A DNA stretch of 64,000 nucleotides from an uncultured Lachnospiraceae bacterium (GTDB lineage Bacteria > Bacillota > Clostridia > Lachnospirales > Lachnospiraceae): the NCBI GenBank assembly GCA_910585995.1, contig CAJUGG010000032.1, forward strand, positions 62,001-126,000. Reading direction: 5' to 3'. This document shows, piece by piece, positions 53,261-61,060 of this stretch. The position numbers and the translations under genes are program-made. Each line of letters starts with the position of its first letter. The stretch's first letter is position 1. Below the pieces are notes generated by a model. The model did no database searches. It saw only the letters and a list, made by a program, of their open reading frames with translations, and had not been told where the DNA came from.

Positions 53261-54145
53261 CTACCACTTTTCTTCATAATGCACAACCCCCTGAAGCCAA
53301 ATAATTCCTCGAAATCGTCTGCCAGGGGCGGGTTCGCCTAAGAGATCTTTTTGGTTGATACAGATATCCAGTACGATCTCGTTGGTCTCGATGGTCATGA
53401 CATAGACCTTTTCATGTGTCTTATTATTCTCTCTAAGTTCAACTGAGAGAATCTCTCCCATGACGTTATAGTGATCACATTCTACGCCGCAGGGCATAAA
53501 ATGCGTGGTAACAATGGAAAAGACATCTTCATCTGCAATTCTTTGTGAGATCATGGAGTAGGTGTCCATATCTTCCAGTGTCAGGTTTTCTATGGCATCT
53601 TCATCTCCATCTCTTGCTGCCTGTAGCATCTGCGTTCTCTCTTTGGCAGATCTGATCTCAGATACTACAGGCGTTCTCTGATAGACTGGCATCAAGATCT
53701 TGCCGTCTACAGACAGGCCGGAGAGGATTAAGGAAGTCGTGGCTTCCTCCATCATTCCATATCGTTTACGATTGAGATATTCTGTCACATTTTGCAGATA
53801 AAAAATCAAAGATACACCAAGATTCATATCATCACATACGCCCGCATAAGATTCTTTTTCTGCATGACGTTCGATGATCATATCTTCATAAAATCTCTCT
53901 GTCTTCCCGGTAAAATAGGGAATACAATATTCGATCTGATATTCGTCTCTTTCATTGTATATTCCTCTGACTAAAAGTCCCATCTGCTCTGCAAATGCTT
54001 TTCTGCGTTCAAAAAAATCTTCTCCATCCGACGTCACTGCGATCTCTTCTGTTTGAAAACTTTCTGATGTAAACTCCACCAACGCATCAAATTCTTCTTT
54101 CTTTTGAACATCGCTGAAACCGATGGCTCTTAAATATCGATGCAA
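53261..54145 (-). CDS. DUF3881 family protein
   Basis: 294 residues beginning LHRYLRAIGFSDVQKKEEFD, characteristic of the DUF3881 proteins found beside serS in Lachnospiraceae. Soluble and acidic, no catalytic motif recognised. TTG at 54145 is taken as the start because TAGGAGGTACTTTA stands directly before it and the conserved HRYLRAIGF opens the family. Upstream extension has no homology or ribosome site. Downstream of serS in the same direction. Function unknown. Confidence 0.82.
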   Translation of the reverse strand: MHRYLRAIGFSDVQKKEEFDALVEFTSESFQTEEIAVTSDGEDFFERRKAFAEQMGLLVRGIYNERDEYQIEYCIPYFTGKTERFYEDMIIERHAEKESYAGVCDDMNLGVSLIFYLQNVTEYLNRKRYGMMEEATTSLILSGLSVDGKILMPVYQRTPVVSEIRSAKERTQMLQAARDGDEDAIENLTLEDMDTYSMISQRIADEDVFSIVTTHFMPCGVECDHYNVMGEILSVELRENNKTHEKVYVMTIETNEIVLDICINQKDLLGEPAPGRRFRGIIWLQGVVHYEEKW

Positions 54146-54176
54146 TAAAGTACCTCCTATTAAGGTTAAGATTATA

Positions 54177-55454
54177 CTATCTGAGTTCTTTTTTACCGCC
54201 CATATAAGGCTGCAATACTTCCGGAATACGGATACTGCCGTCTTCCTGAAGATTATTTTCCAAAAATGCAATTAACATACGAGGCGGAGCAACCACTGTA
54301 TTATTTAGTGTATGCGCAAAGTATTTCCCATTTTCACCGTCCACACGGATTTTTAATCTTCTTGCCTGTGCATCGCCAAGATTGGAACAGCTTCCAACTT
54401 CAAAATACTTTTTCTGTCTCGGAGACCATGCTTCCACATCAATGGATTTTATTTTTAAATCTGCCAAATCGCCGGAGCAACATTCCAGCGTACGCACTGG
54501 AATATCCATAGAGCGGAACAGATCTACAGTATTTTGCCACAATTTATCAAACCACATCGGACTTTCTTCTGGTTTGCAGACTACGATCATCTCCTGTTTT
54601 TCAAACTGGTGAATACGATATACGCCGCGCTCTTCAATGCCGTGAGCACCCTTCTCTTTTCTAAAACATGGAGAATAACTGGTCAGTGTATAAGGAAGTT
54701 TATCTTCTTTTATAATGGTATCGATAAATCTTCCGATCATAGAATGTTCACTGGTACCGATTAGATAGAGATCTTCGCCTTCGATCTTATACATCATAGC
54801 ATCCATTTCCGCAAAGCTCATTACACCTGTCACCACATTGCTGCGGATCATAAAAGGAGGCACACAATACGTAAATCCTCTGTCAATCATAAAATCTCTT
54901 GCATAAGAGATCACAGAAGAATGAAGTCTTGCAATATCTCCTGTTAAATAATAAAATCCATTTCCTGCCACTTTTCTAGCGCTGTCAAGATCCAATCCAT
55001 CCAAACGCTCCATAATCTCGGTATGATAGGGGATCTCAAATTCCGGCACTACGGGTTCTCCATACCTTTTGATCTCTACATTTTCACTGTCATCTTTTCC
55101 AATGGGAACACTAGGATCAATGATATTTGGAATCACCATCATAATCTTGGTTACTTTTTCATCCAGTTCTTTCTCCAAAACAGACAGTTCTTCCAAACGG
55201 GCCGAATCTGCTCCCACTTGTTTTTTGACCGCTTCCGCTTCTTCTTTTTTGCCTTGTCCCATCAATCCGCCAATCTGCTTAGATAACTTATTGCGTTCTG
55301 CACGCAGCTTGTCCGCTTCCTGCTGTGCACTTCTTCTCTTAGCATCTAATTCGATGACCTCATCTACAAGCGGTAACTTTTGTTCCTGAAATTTATTTTT
55401 AATATTTTGTTTTACAATGTCAGGATTTTCCCTGACAAATTTTAAATCTAACAT
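54177..55454 (-). CDS. serS: Seryl-tRNA synthetase
   Basis: 425 residues, normal length. An N-terminal helical arm (about 30-105, alternating charged) binds the long variable arm of tRNA-Ser. The class II catalytic core shows motif 2 SPCFRKEKGAHGIEERGVYRIHQFEKQE and motif 3 NNTVVAPPRMLIAFLENN. ATG 55454 follows CAGGAGGAATCG. No T-box leader fits in the short upstream gap, so regulation by uncharged tRNA is not indicated. Confidence 0.97.
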   Translation of the reverse strand: MLDLKFVRENPDIVKQNIKNKFQEQKLPLVDEVIELDAKRRSAQQEADKLRAERNKLSKQIGGLMGQGKKEEAEAVKKQVGADSARLEELSVLEKELDEKVTKIMMVIPNIIDPSVPIGKDDSENVEIKRYGEPVVPEFEIPYHTEIMERLDGLDLDSARKVAGNGFYYLTGDIARLHSSVISYARDFMIDRGFTYCVPPFMIRSNVVTGVMSFAEMDAMMYKIEGEDLYLIGTSEHSMIGRFIDTIIKEDKLPYTLTSYSPCFRKEKGAHGIEERGVYRIHQFEKQEMIVVCKPEESPMWFDKLWQNTVDLFRSMDIPVRTLECCSGDLADLKIKSIDVEAWSPRQKKYFEVGSCSNLGDAQARRLKIRVDGENGKYFAHTLNNTVVAPPRMLIAFLENNLQEDGSIRIPEVLQPYMGGKKELR

Positions 55455-55533
55455 GATCGATTCCTCCTGTATGTGCAGATATCTTTACTCATATTAAGAT
55501 AGTATCCAAAATTTTGCAAGGATTTTTCAATAT

Positions 55534-56055
55534 TTATAAAATTTTATCTCCATTTATCGCGGAATCCAGCGCTTCTTTTTCTTCTTCCGACAAAGTAATA
55601 TAAGATTCTCCGCGAATAATCTCTTTTGCATAGGAATAACATCCTTCCCGACTGTACATAGAACTGACAATAATTCCATTGTTATTCTGATCTAAAAGTG
55701 CCAATGCATAACTTAATTTTCCGCTCATCTCCCGGAACGCATCATATTTTACCAGACCAATTTTCTGATAAACACTCTGCATGTTTTCTTCTACAGCCGA
55801 CAGCCTGTCCTCATTTTTCTGATTGGCCTCTTCTAATTTTTCCAGCCGTTCAAATTGGCTCACCACAGTATCTTCCATGGATTCCATATCTTTGCCGCGC
55901 ATAAAAAGGTCATATTTTTTATACAGTTTTTTCATCTTTACAAGAACCAAAATTAAGGCAATGATTAAAATCAAAGTCAATCCCCCAAGCCCGAAGATTA
56001 TATAAGCCGGGTCTACTCCGTACATCGCCAGATATTCCAAAATTGGACTTTTCAT
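55534..56055 (-). CDS. DUF4446 membrane-anchored protein
   Basis: 173 residues. One N-terminal transmembrane helix (about 18-40), a coiled-coil region (about 65-100, MESMEDTVVSQFERLEKLEE), then the conserved FREMSGKLSYALALLDQNNNGIIVSSM block that defines DUF4446. It is encoded just after parB, its usual place in Clostridia. ATG 56055 follows CGGAGGAGAAA. Function unknown. Confidence 0.88.
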   Translation of the reverse strand: MKSPILEYLAMYGVDPAYIIFGLGGLTLILIIALILVLVKMKKLYKKYDLFMRGKDMESMEDTVVSQFERLEKLEEANQKNEDRLSAVEENMQSVYQKIGLVKYDAFREMSGKLSYALALLDQNNNGIIVSSMYSREGCYSYAKEIIRGESYITLSEEEKEALDSAINGDKIL

Positions 56056-56080
56056 CTTTTCTCCTCCGTATTTTTTATGT

Positions 56081-56986
56081 CTACTTAACTAAGATCTCCA
56101 TCAGACGTTCCAACTCATCCATAGAATAATATTCGATCTCGATCTTCCCTTTTTGGTCATTTTTACGGTTTATGAAAACTTTTGTACCCAGAGCAGCCTT
56201 CATTTTCTCTTCCAGATCCTGAAAAACTGCCTTTAACTGTGTATCATCTTCTTTTTTCACTGGTTTTTCTTTACCTATTTTTTTCACCAGTTTCTCAACT
56301 TCGCGCACGCTCAATCTCTCATTAAAGATTCGATTGCCGATCTGAAACTGAAGATCATGGTCTTCCACTGCCAACAGTGCACGCGCATGGCCGGTTGTCA
56401 ACATTTTATCAATCACCATCTGTTGTACTCTCTCATCTAATTTTAACAGACGCATAGAATTTGTCACAGCTGTTCTACTCTTTGACACCCGCTCTGCCAC
56501 TTCTTCTTGTGTCAACTGAAATTCTGTTAAAAGACGTTTAAAAGCCGCAGCTTCTTCAATCGGATTGAGATTTTCTCTCTGAATATTTTCGATCAAAGAG
56601 ATCTCGATTACTTCCTGTTCCGTCATCTCACGGATAATAACCGGAACTTCTTTCAAGCCTGCTACCATAGCTGCACGCCATCTGCGCTCTCCGGCTATAA
56701 TCTCATAATAATCCCCTCTGTTTCGTACGATCAAAGGCTGCAAGACTCCAAATTGCCGGATAGATTCTGTAAGTTCCTGGATGGATTCTTCATCAAAATA
56801 TTTTCTTGGCTGCTCTCGGTTCGGTTCTATCTGATTGATCTTCAGCTTTACTTCTGTGGGTTTTTCAACAATCTTTTCTATAACTTTCTCTACTACCTTA
56901 ACCTTTTTCTCACTTTCCAGCATCTTCCCATTATCAGGGATCAAACTGTCAAGTCCTTTACCTAATCCTCCTCTTTTTACTGCCAT
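56081..56986 (-). CDS. parB: Chromosome partitioning protein ParB (Spo0J)
   Basis: 301 residues. N-terminal ParB/Srx CTPase domain with QPLIVRNRGDYYEIIAGERRWRA and the TEQEVIEISLIENIQRENLNPIEEA segment, central helix-turn-helix (LTQEEVAERVSKSRTAVTNSMRLL), and C-terminal dimerisation domain. It loads at parS and spreads as a sliding clamp; two parS sites lie just upstream at 57863 and 58677. It overlaps the end of parA by 10 bp and has GGAGAAGGA before ATG. Confidence 0.96.
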   Translation of the reverse strand: MAVKRGGLGKGLDSLIPDNGKMLESEKKVKVVEKVIEKIVEKPTEVKLKINQIEPNREQPRKYFDEESIQELTESIRQFGVLQPLIVRNRGDYYEIIAGERRWRAAMVAGLKEVPVIIREMTEQEVIEISLIENIQRENLNPIEEAAAFKRLLTEFQLTQEEVAERVSKSRTAVTNSMRLLKLDERVQQMVIDKMLTTGHARALLAVEDHDLQFQIGNRIFNERLSVREVEKLVKKIGKEKPVKKEDDTQLKAVFQDLEEKMKAALGTKVFINRKNDQKGKIEIEYYSMDELERLMEILVK

Positions 56987-57753
56987 TCCTTCTCCCCTCT
57001 ATGTAATACTTCCTGCGCCAGCAACCGGTAACTCTCAGCACCAGAAGAACGCTTATCATACAGATTAATTGGCATCCCATGGCTGGGTGCTTCTGCCAGA
57101 CGTACATTTCTCGGTATAATCGTCTTATAAATATTTTGTTTTAGATATCCTTTTACATTTTCCACCACCTGTAGAGAAAGATTGGTCCTAGCATCATACA
57201 TGGTAAAGACAACTCCTTCAATCTCCAGATCAGCATTTAACCTTGTTTTCACCAAATCAATGGTACGAATCAACTGACTCAAACCTTCCAAAGCATAATA
57301 TTCACATTGAATTGGTACTAAGACCGTGTCTGCTGTTGTTAAAGCATTAACTGTCAGCATATTTAAAGAAGGAGGGCAATCTATTATCACAAAATCATAA
57401 TTTTTTGCAACTTTATCTACCTCTTTCTTTAAAATATACTCTTTTCCTTCAATATCAATTAATTCGATCTCCGCACCTGCCAAATTGACATTGGATGGAA
57501 TCAAATATTGATTTTCTATCTCAGTTTCTATGATACAGGTGTCAATCTTACATTCTCCCAGTATCAATTCATAGACACTGTCTTCCACTTTTTCCTTATC
57601 CACACCAAGTCCACTGGTTGTATTCCCCTGAGGGTCCAGATCAATCGTCAATACTTTCTGTCCAACCTCTGCCAGACAAGCTGACAGATTAATGGCAGTC
57701 GTCGTTTTACCTACACCGCCCTTCTGATTTGCAACTGCAATTATTCTTCCCAC
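56977..57753 (-). CDS. parA: Chromosome partitioning ATPase ParA (Soj)
   Basis: 258 residues. Deviant Walker A KGGVGKTTT at 11-19 with the signature lysine, Walker B FVIIDCPPSLN, no N-terminal DNA-binding extension (chromosomal Soj type). GTG start at 57753 preceded by AAAGGAGATATAC. Works with ParB and parS in origin segregation and control of replication initiation. Confidence 0.96.
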   Translation of the reverse strand: MGRIIAVANQKGGVGKTTTAINLSACLAEVGQKVLTIDLDPQGNTTSGLGVDKEKVEDSVYELILGECKIDTCIIETEIENQYLIPSNVNLAGAEIELIDIEGKEYILKKEVDKVAKNYDFVIIDCPPSLNMLTVNALTTADTVLVPIQCEYYALEGLSQLIRTIDLVKTRLNADLEIEGVVFTMYDARTNLSLQVVENVKGYLKQNIYKTIIPRNVRLAEAPSHGMPINLYDKRSSGAESYRLLAQEVLHRGEKEWQ

Positions 57754-57859
57754 GTATATCTCCTTTATTTCCTGTCTTTTTTCTGATGTTGCTATCTAAG
57801 ATCTTGATGCCAGAATCAATCGGAGTAATCCGTGGCATCATATCTTCAGTATATCACAA

Positions 57860-58282
57860 CTATGTTTCACGTGAAACATTTTTTCTAAATATTTTCTCAT
57901 CCAAAAATCCAGACGAAAAATACAAATATAACCATTCCTCCAATTGTTCTACAACTTCTTTTGTACTCCTGCTTTTATATTCTAATAAAGGTTCTTCCCA
58001 ATTATGATTCAAAATCGCCTGTAATATATAAGCTCCTTCTGGTATGCCATCCGGATACCATCCCAGATCAATACTTATTACCTGTTTTTCTACCTGTTTA
58101 TTCACTTTACGCTCATATGTCCTCTCCATATATAAAATATCCTGCACAAAATGAAAAAGCCATACTTTATCATCTTTTTCTAATTCTTCCGCTTCAATCC
58201 ATTCTAACTTGTGAAGCACCATATTCCATCCTGAAGGAACCCGTATCGGATACAGACGCTTCCACCACTTATTCTTTTCCAT
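57860..58282 (-). CDS. Hypothetical protein with a parS-encoded C terminus
   Basis: 140 residues, soluble, acidic and aromatic (EKNKWWKRLYPIRVPSGWN; WYPDGIPEGAYILQAILNHNWEEP). No recognised family. Its last codons (NVSRET, stop) are read from the parS site at 57863-57878. The arrangement between parA and a second small unknown gene suggests a conserved but uncharacterised pair. ATG 58282; the ribosome site AGGGGAAGAAGTT is weak. Confidence 0.65.
   Translation of the reverse strand: MEKNKWWKRLYPIRVPSGWNMVLHKLEWIEAEELEKDDKVWLFHFVQDILYMERTYERKVNKQVEKQVISIDLGWYPDGIPEGAYILQAILNHNWEEPLLEYKSRSTKEVVEQLEEWLYLYFSSGFLDEKIFRKNVSRET
57863..57878. promoter_or_regulatory. parS: parS site 1
   Basis: TGTTTCACGTGAAACA is a perfect 16-bp palindrome and an exact match to the bacterial parS consensus. 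It is located 110 bp upstream of parA and overlaps the end of the hypothetical gene. Confidence 0.97.
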
Positions 58283-58298
58283 AACTTCTTCCCCTCAC

Positions 58299-58610
58299 CT
58301 AATTATAATGATATAATTCCACTTCCCACTCATCTAATGGAGGCATAATCTTATAATCCCTGTCAAAATAGCTCCTGATATATTGTGCTGCCCTTTCCTC
58401 ACAATATCGAAAATTCAACACCCTCCCCTCTTCATCCAACTGAAGATTATTCATAAATATAGCAAAAGCCTGCTCAACAAAGCTGCTCTCTTCCATCATC
58501 GCTTCTCCAACATACGATATTCCCTCTAACATCGGATGTCCCAGCGTACCATGCGCAAACCAATAAGCAAACCTACAAACTGCACCACTTACATATGTAT
58601 TTACCTTCAT
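58299..58610 (-). CDS. Hypothetical small soluble protein
   Basis: 103 residues starting MKVNTYVSGAVCRFAYWFAH, with an acidic middle (GEAMMEESSFVEQAFAIFMNN) and a C terminus RAAQYIRSYFDRDYKIMPPL. No family recognised with confidence. ATG 58610 follows GAAGGAGGAGTG, a strong site. A longer reading to 58745 would translate through parS site 2 and is not preferred. Lies 16 bp before the next hypothetical gene on the same strand, so the pair is probably one operon under the region of parS 2. Confidence 0.7.
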   Translation of the reverse strand: MKVNTYVSGAVCRFAYWFAHGTLGHPMLEGISYVGEAMMEESSFVEQAFAIFMNNLQLDEEGRVLNFRYCEERAAQYIRSYFDRDYKIMPPLDEWEVELYHYN

Positions 58611-58676
58611 CACTCCTCCTTCGACACTATCTTCCTCTAAACCTTCTATAAACGTATTATACACCCACTCCCTCAC

Positions 58677-58692
58677 TGTTTCACGTGAAACA
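58677..58692. promoter_or_regulatory. parS: parS site 2
   Basis: A second perfect TGTTTCACGTGAAACA, 67 bp upstream of the small hypothetical gene and 814 bp from site 1. Confidence 0.97.
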
Positions 58693-58802
58693 TTATTTTT
58701 TTCTTGAAGTACCCACACATATAGTATACAATTATAATAAAACAATACTATTGTTCAATGTGCAACAAATACTCGATTGGCCCCATAAAGGAGTAACACA
58801 AT

Positions 58803-59765
58803 ATGAATAAAAAAATCACCGCTGTCTTTTCATTAATTGGTCTGAGCATCACCTCTTTGACCACTCTATCTATTATCAACAAGATCGTCGACAAACTGGC
58901 TGTATCCAAAGAACTTTTATCGAAACACACCAGAGATATCTACCATTGGAGATTTGGTGATATCAGTTACAGTGTAACTGGAGAAGGAAAACCTGTTCTT
59001 CTCATTCACAACCTGAGAGAAGACAGTTCCTCCATTGAATGGAATAAAATCATCCCTGTTCTCTCCAAAACACATACGGTCTACACCATCGATTTACTTG
59101 GCTGCGGCCTCTCCGAGCGGCCTGGGATCACTTATACCAGTTATCTCTACACCCAATTAATCAATGATTTTATCCGTAATATCATCAAAAAGAAAACCAG
59201 CATCCTTGCCACCGGAAAATCAGCATCTTTCGTCCTCGGTGCCTGCAATATCAATGAAGAAGCCTACGCAGAACTGATCTTAATCAACCCCGAAAGCATC
59301 CACAGCCTGCGCAAAACACCTTCCAAACGCACCAAAACCGCAGAATTTATCCTAAAAACCCCTATTATTGGTACTTTTATCTATCATATAAAGAGCAGCC
59401 GCAAAAAAATCATTCAAACTTTTGAAGAACATTACTTTTACGATCAAGAATCCATTCCAGAAGCCCTGATTGACTACTACTACGAATCCGCACACCTTAC
59501 CGCCCGAAAAGCCAAAAATCTCTATGCCAGCCTGGTAGGAAAATACACCAACACTAACATCATCCGCACCCTGAAAAACATCAATCAAAATATTCATATC
59601 CTGGCCGGCCGCGAGATCCCTGGTATCGAAGCAACCATCAAAGAATACCAATATTACAACCCCGCTATCGAAGTAGAATATATAGAATACACCAAATTAC
59701 TACCACAATTAGAAGCACCAACAGAAATATTAAAATATGTACTTCTCTATCTGGATAATAAATAA
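58803..59765 (+). CDS. Alpha/beta hydrolase with N-terminal membrane anchor
   Basis: 320 residues. A hydrophobic N terminus (about 5-27) could be an anchor or uncleaved signal. The hydrolase fold has the oxyanion region VLLIHNLREDSSS, YTIDLLGCGLSERP after strand 4, and a nucleophile elbow ATGKSASFVLG (Ser of GKSAS). The candidate His near the C terminus (INQNIHILAGREIPG context) is less clear. ATG 58803 follows AAAGGAGTAACACAAT. It is transcribed opposite to the surrounding par and gid genes and is followed by two giant palindromes, so it looks like an insertion into a normally compact cluster. Confidence 0.8.
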   Translation: MNKKITAVFSLIGLSITSLTTLSIINKIVDKLAVSKELLSKHTRDIYHWRFGDISYSVTGEGKPVLLIHNLREDSSSIEWNKIIPVLSKTHTVYTIDLLGCGLSERPGITYTSYLYTQLINDFIRNIIKKKTSILATGKSASFVLGACNINEEAYAELILINPESIHSLRKTPSKRTKTAEFILKTPIIGTFIYHIKSSRKKIIQTFEEHYFYDQESIPEALIDYYYESAHLTARKAKNLYASLVGKYTNTNIIRTLKNINQNIHILAGREIPGIEATIKEYQYYNPAIEVEYIEYTKLLPQLEAPTEILKYVLLYLDNK

Positions 59766-59805
59766 GATATAGATGTTCAAAACCGAAAGGGAGTGGGGGC
59801 GACGA

Positions 59806-60078
59806 GAGAGGGGCTACGCCTGGATTCTGTATGATGGGATGCATCCGGCTTTCACTTGCCTAGCGGGGGTGGGTTCGACAAATGTCTGCATAGAGTGTAT
59901 CGGACAGTTCACTAATTTTGTATGTTCCAGTCGTACACGCAAGCGTGTTCGCCTGGCTCATACAAAATCAGTAAACAGTCCGCTCCAATCTACACAGCAC
60001 TATTTGTGCGAACCCACCCCCACTAGGCAAGCGAAAGCCGAATACATCCCATAACAAAATCCAGGCGTAGCCCCTCTC
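59806..60078. repeat. Giant 273-bp imperfect palindrome
   Basis: Outer arms of 21 bp are perfect (59806-59826 with 60058-60078, containing GGGGCTACGCCTGG). Pairing continues inward through ATGGGATG/CATCCCAT, CTTGCCTAG/CTAGGCAAG, GGGGGTGGGTTCG/CGAACCCACCCCC and ATTTTGTATG/CATACAAAAT, to a central ACACGCAAGCGTGT at 59935-59948. Arms diverge around 59881-59900 against 59980-60005. No credible gene lies within it. Confidence 0.9.
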
Positions 60079-60167
60079 CCTGTGTATCGTATAATAGGAA
60101 CTATTACATAAGGCAAAAGATAACACAAAAAGCCTGCTACATCTCTTCCTCCCTACACTCTCAGGTC

Positions 60168-60320
60168 GAAGCGAAGGAGGCGATAGTTGGCTGCGTATTT
60201 GAGAATGGGCGTCTATGAGTGCAGGGGGGATACAAATAGTGCTGTGTAGATTGTATCCCCCCTGTGCTCATAGCCACCCATCCTCAGATCCCCGCAGCCA
60301 ACTATCGCCTCCTTCGCTTC
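60168..60320. repeat. Second giant palindrome (153 bp)
   Basis: A perfect 28-bp outer arm (60168-60195 with 60293-60320, including GGCGATAGTTGGCTGCG). Inner pairing continues through CTATGAG/CTCATAG and CAGGGGGGATACAA/TTGTATCCCCCCTG. The loop region at 60232-60253 is the exact reverse complement of 59986-60007 in the first palindrome. It ends 14 bp before the rsmG stop codon. Confidence 0.9.
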
Positions 60321-60334
60321 AACTGTCCCCCCTC

Positions 60335-61057
60335 CTACTTAAGTGGCGTCCTAGACACCACCCCCGCTTTCCGCGGATACTTCTTTCCGCACTCTCTCAC
60401 CTTCTCCACCTCCACAAACGCTCTCCCAATATCCGTCCCCGGCAACACAAACACTTTCTCCTCCTCCATCCTCCCCCCCAACACCTTAATTGCCTTCTCC
60501 GCTCCTTCCACTTCCCCCCTTATCTCCCCCGCCTTATAAGCCACAAACACCCCTCCGACCTTCACAAAAGGCAGACAATACTCACTCAATACCGCCAGAT
60601 TTGCCACTGCCCGCGACACACACAAATCATATTTCTCGCGATACCCCTCATCTCTCGCCACATCTTCCGCCCTCCCATGAATCGCCACAATCTCCGACAA
60701 TCCACATACTTCCATCACTTCCCGCAAAAACAAAACCCTTTTATTCAAAGAATCCAATAAAGTCACTTTCATATGAGGAAACATAATCTTCAGCGGAATC
60801 CCCGGAAACCCAGCTCCTGTCCCCACATCGATCAAGTTATCCACATCTGATAACTCTTTTATCCACACAAGCGCAAGACTATCCACAAAATGCTTCTGTA
60901 CCACCTCTTCAAATTCGGTAATCCCCGTCAGATTCATCACTTTATTCTTTTCCACCAGAATCTTATAATATTGATAGAACTGTATCGCCTGCTCATCTGT
61001 AACCTTTAGATCTAAATCTGCGATCTTTTGCTGGATATAAGCTAATTTTTTCTCCAT
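60335..61057 (-). CDS. rsmG: 16S rRNA (guanine-527-N7) methyltransferase
   Basis: 240 residues. SAM-binding motif DNLIDVGTGAGFPGIPLKIMFP, NKRVLFLREV and the ESRAVANL-like segment CVSRAVANLAVLSEYC are those of RsmG/GidB. The start at 61057 is 4 bp after the mnmG stop, so the genes are co-translated. The C-terminal half is unusually valine/glutamate/lysine-rich in codon-simple stretches. Located in the standard mnmE-mnmG-rsmG order. Confidence 0.95.
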   Translation of the reverse strand: MEKKLAYIQQKIADLDLKVTDEQAIQFYQYYKILVEKNKVMNLTGITEFEEVVQKHFVDSLALVWIKELSDVDNLIDVGTGAGFPGIPLKIMFPHMKVTLLDSLNKRVLFLREVMEVCGLSEIVAIHGRAEDVARDEGYREKYDLCVSRAVANLAVLSEYCLPFVKVGGVFVAYKAGEIRGEVEGAEKAIKVLGGRMEEEKVFVLPGTDIGRAFVEVEKVRECGKKYPRKAGVVSRTPLK

Positions 61058-61060
61058 ATC

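Noticed and set aside
54146..54271. N-terminal extension of the DUF3881 protein
   Set aside because: The extension overlaps serS, is hydrophobic and non-homologous; the TTG with AGGAGG at 54145 fits the family start.
59773..60054. Plus-strand 93-codon frame in the first palindrome
   Set aside because: Lies wholly within the inverted repeat, no ribosome site, and its translation is dictated by the palindrome.
60215..60786. Pro/His/Ser-rich plus-strand frames opposite rsmG
   Set aside because: Shadow of the simple-codon C-terminal half of rsmG.
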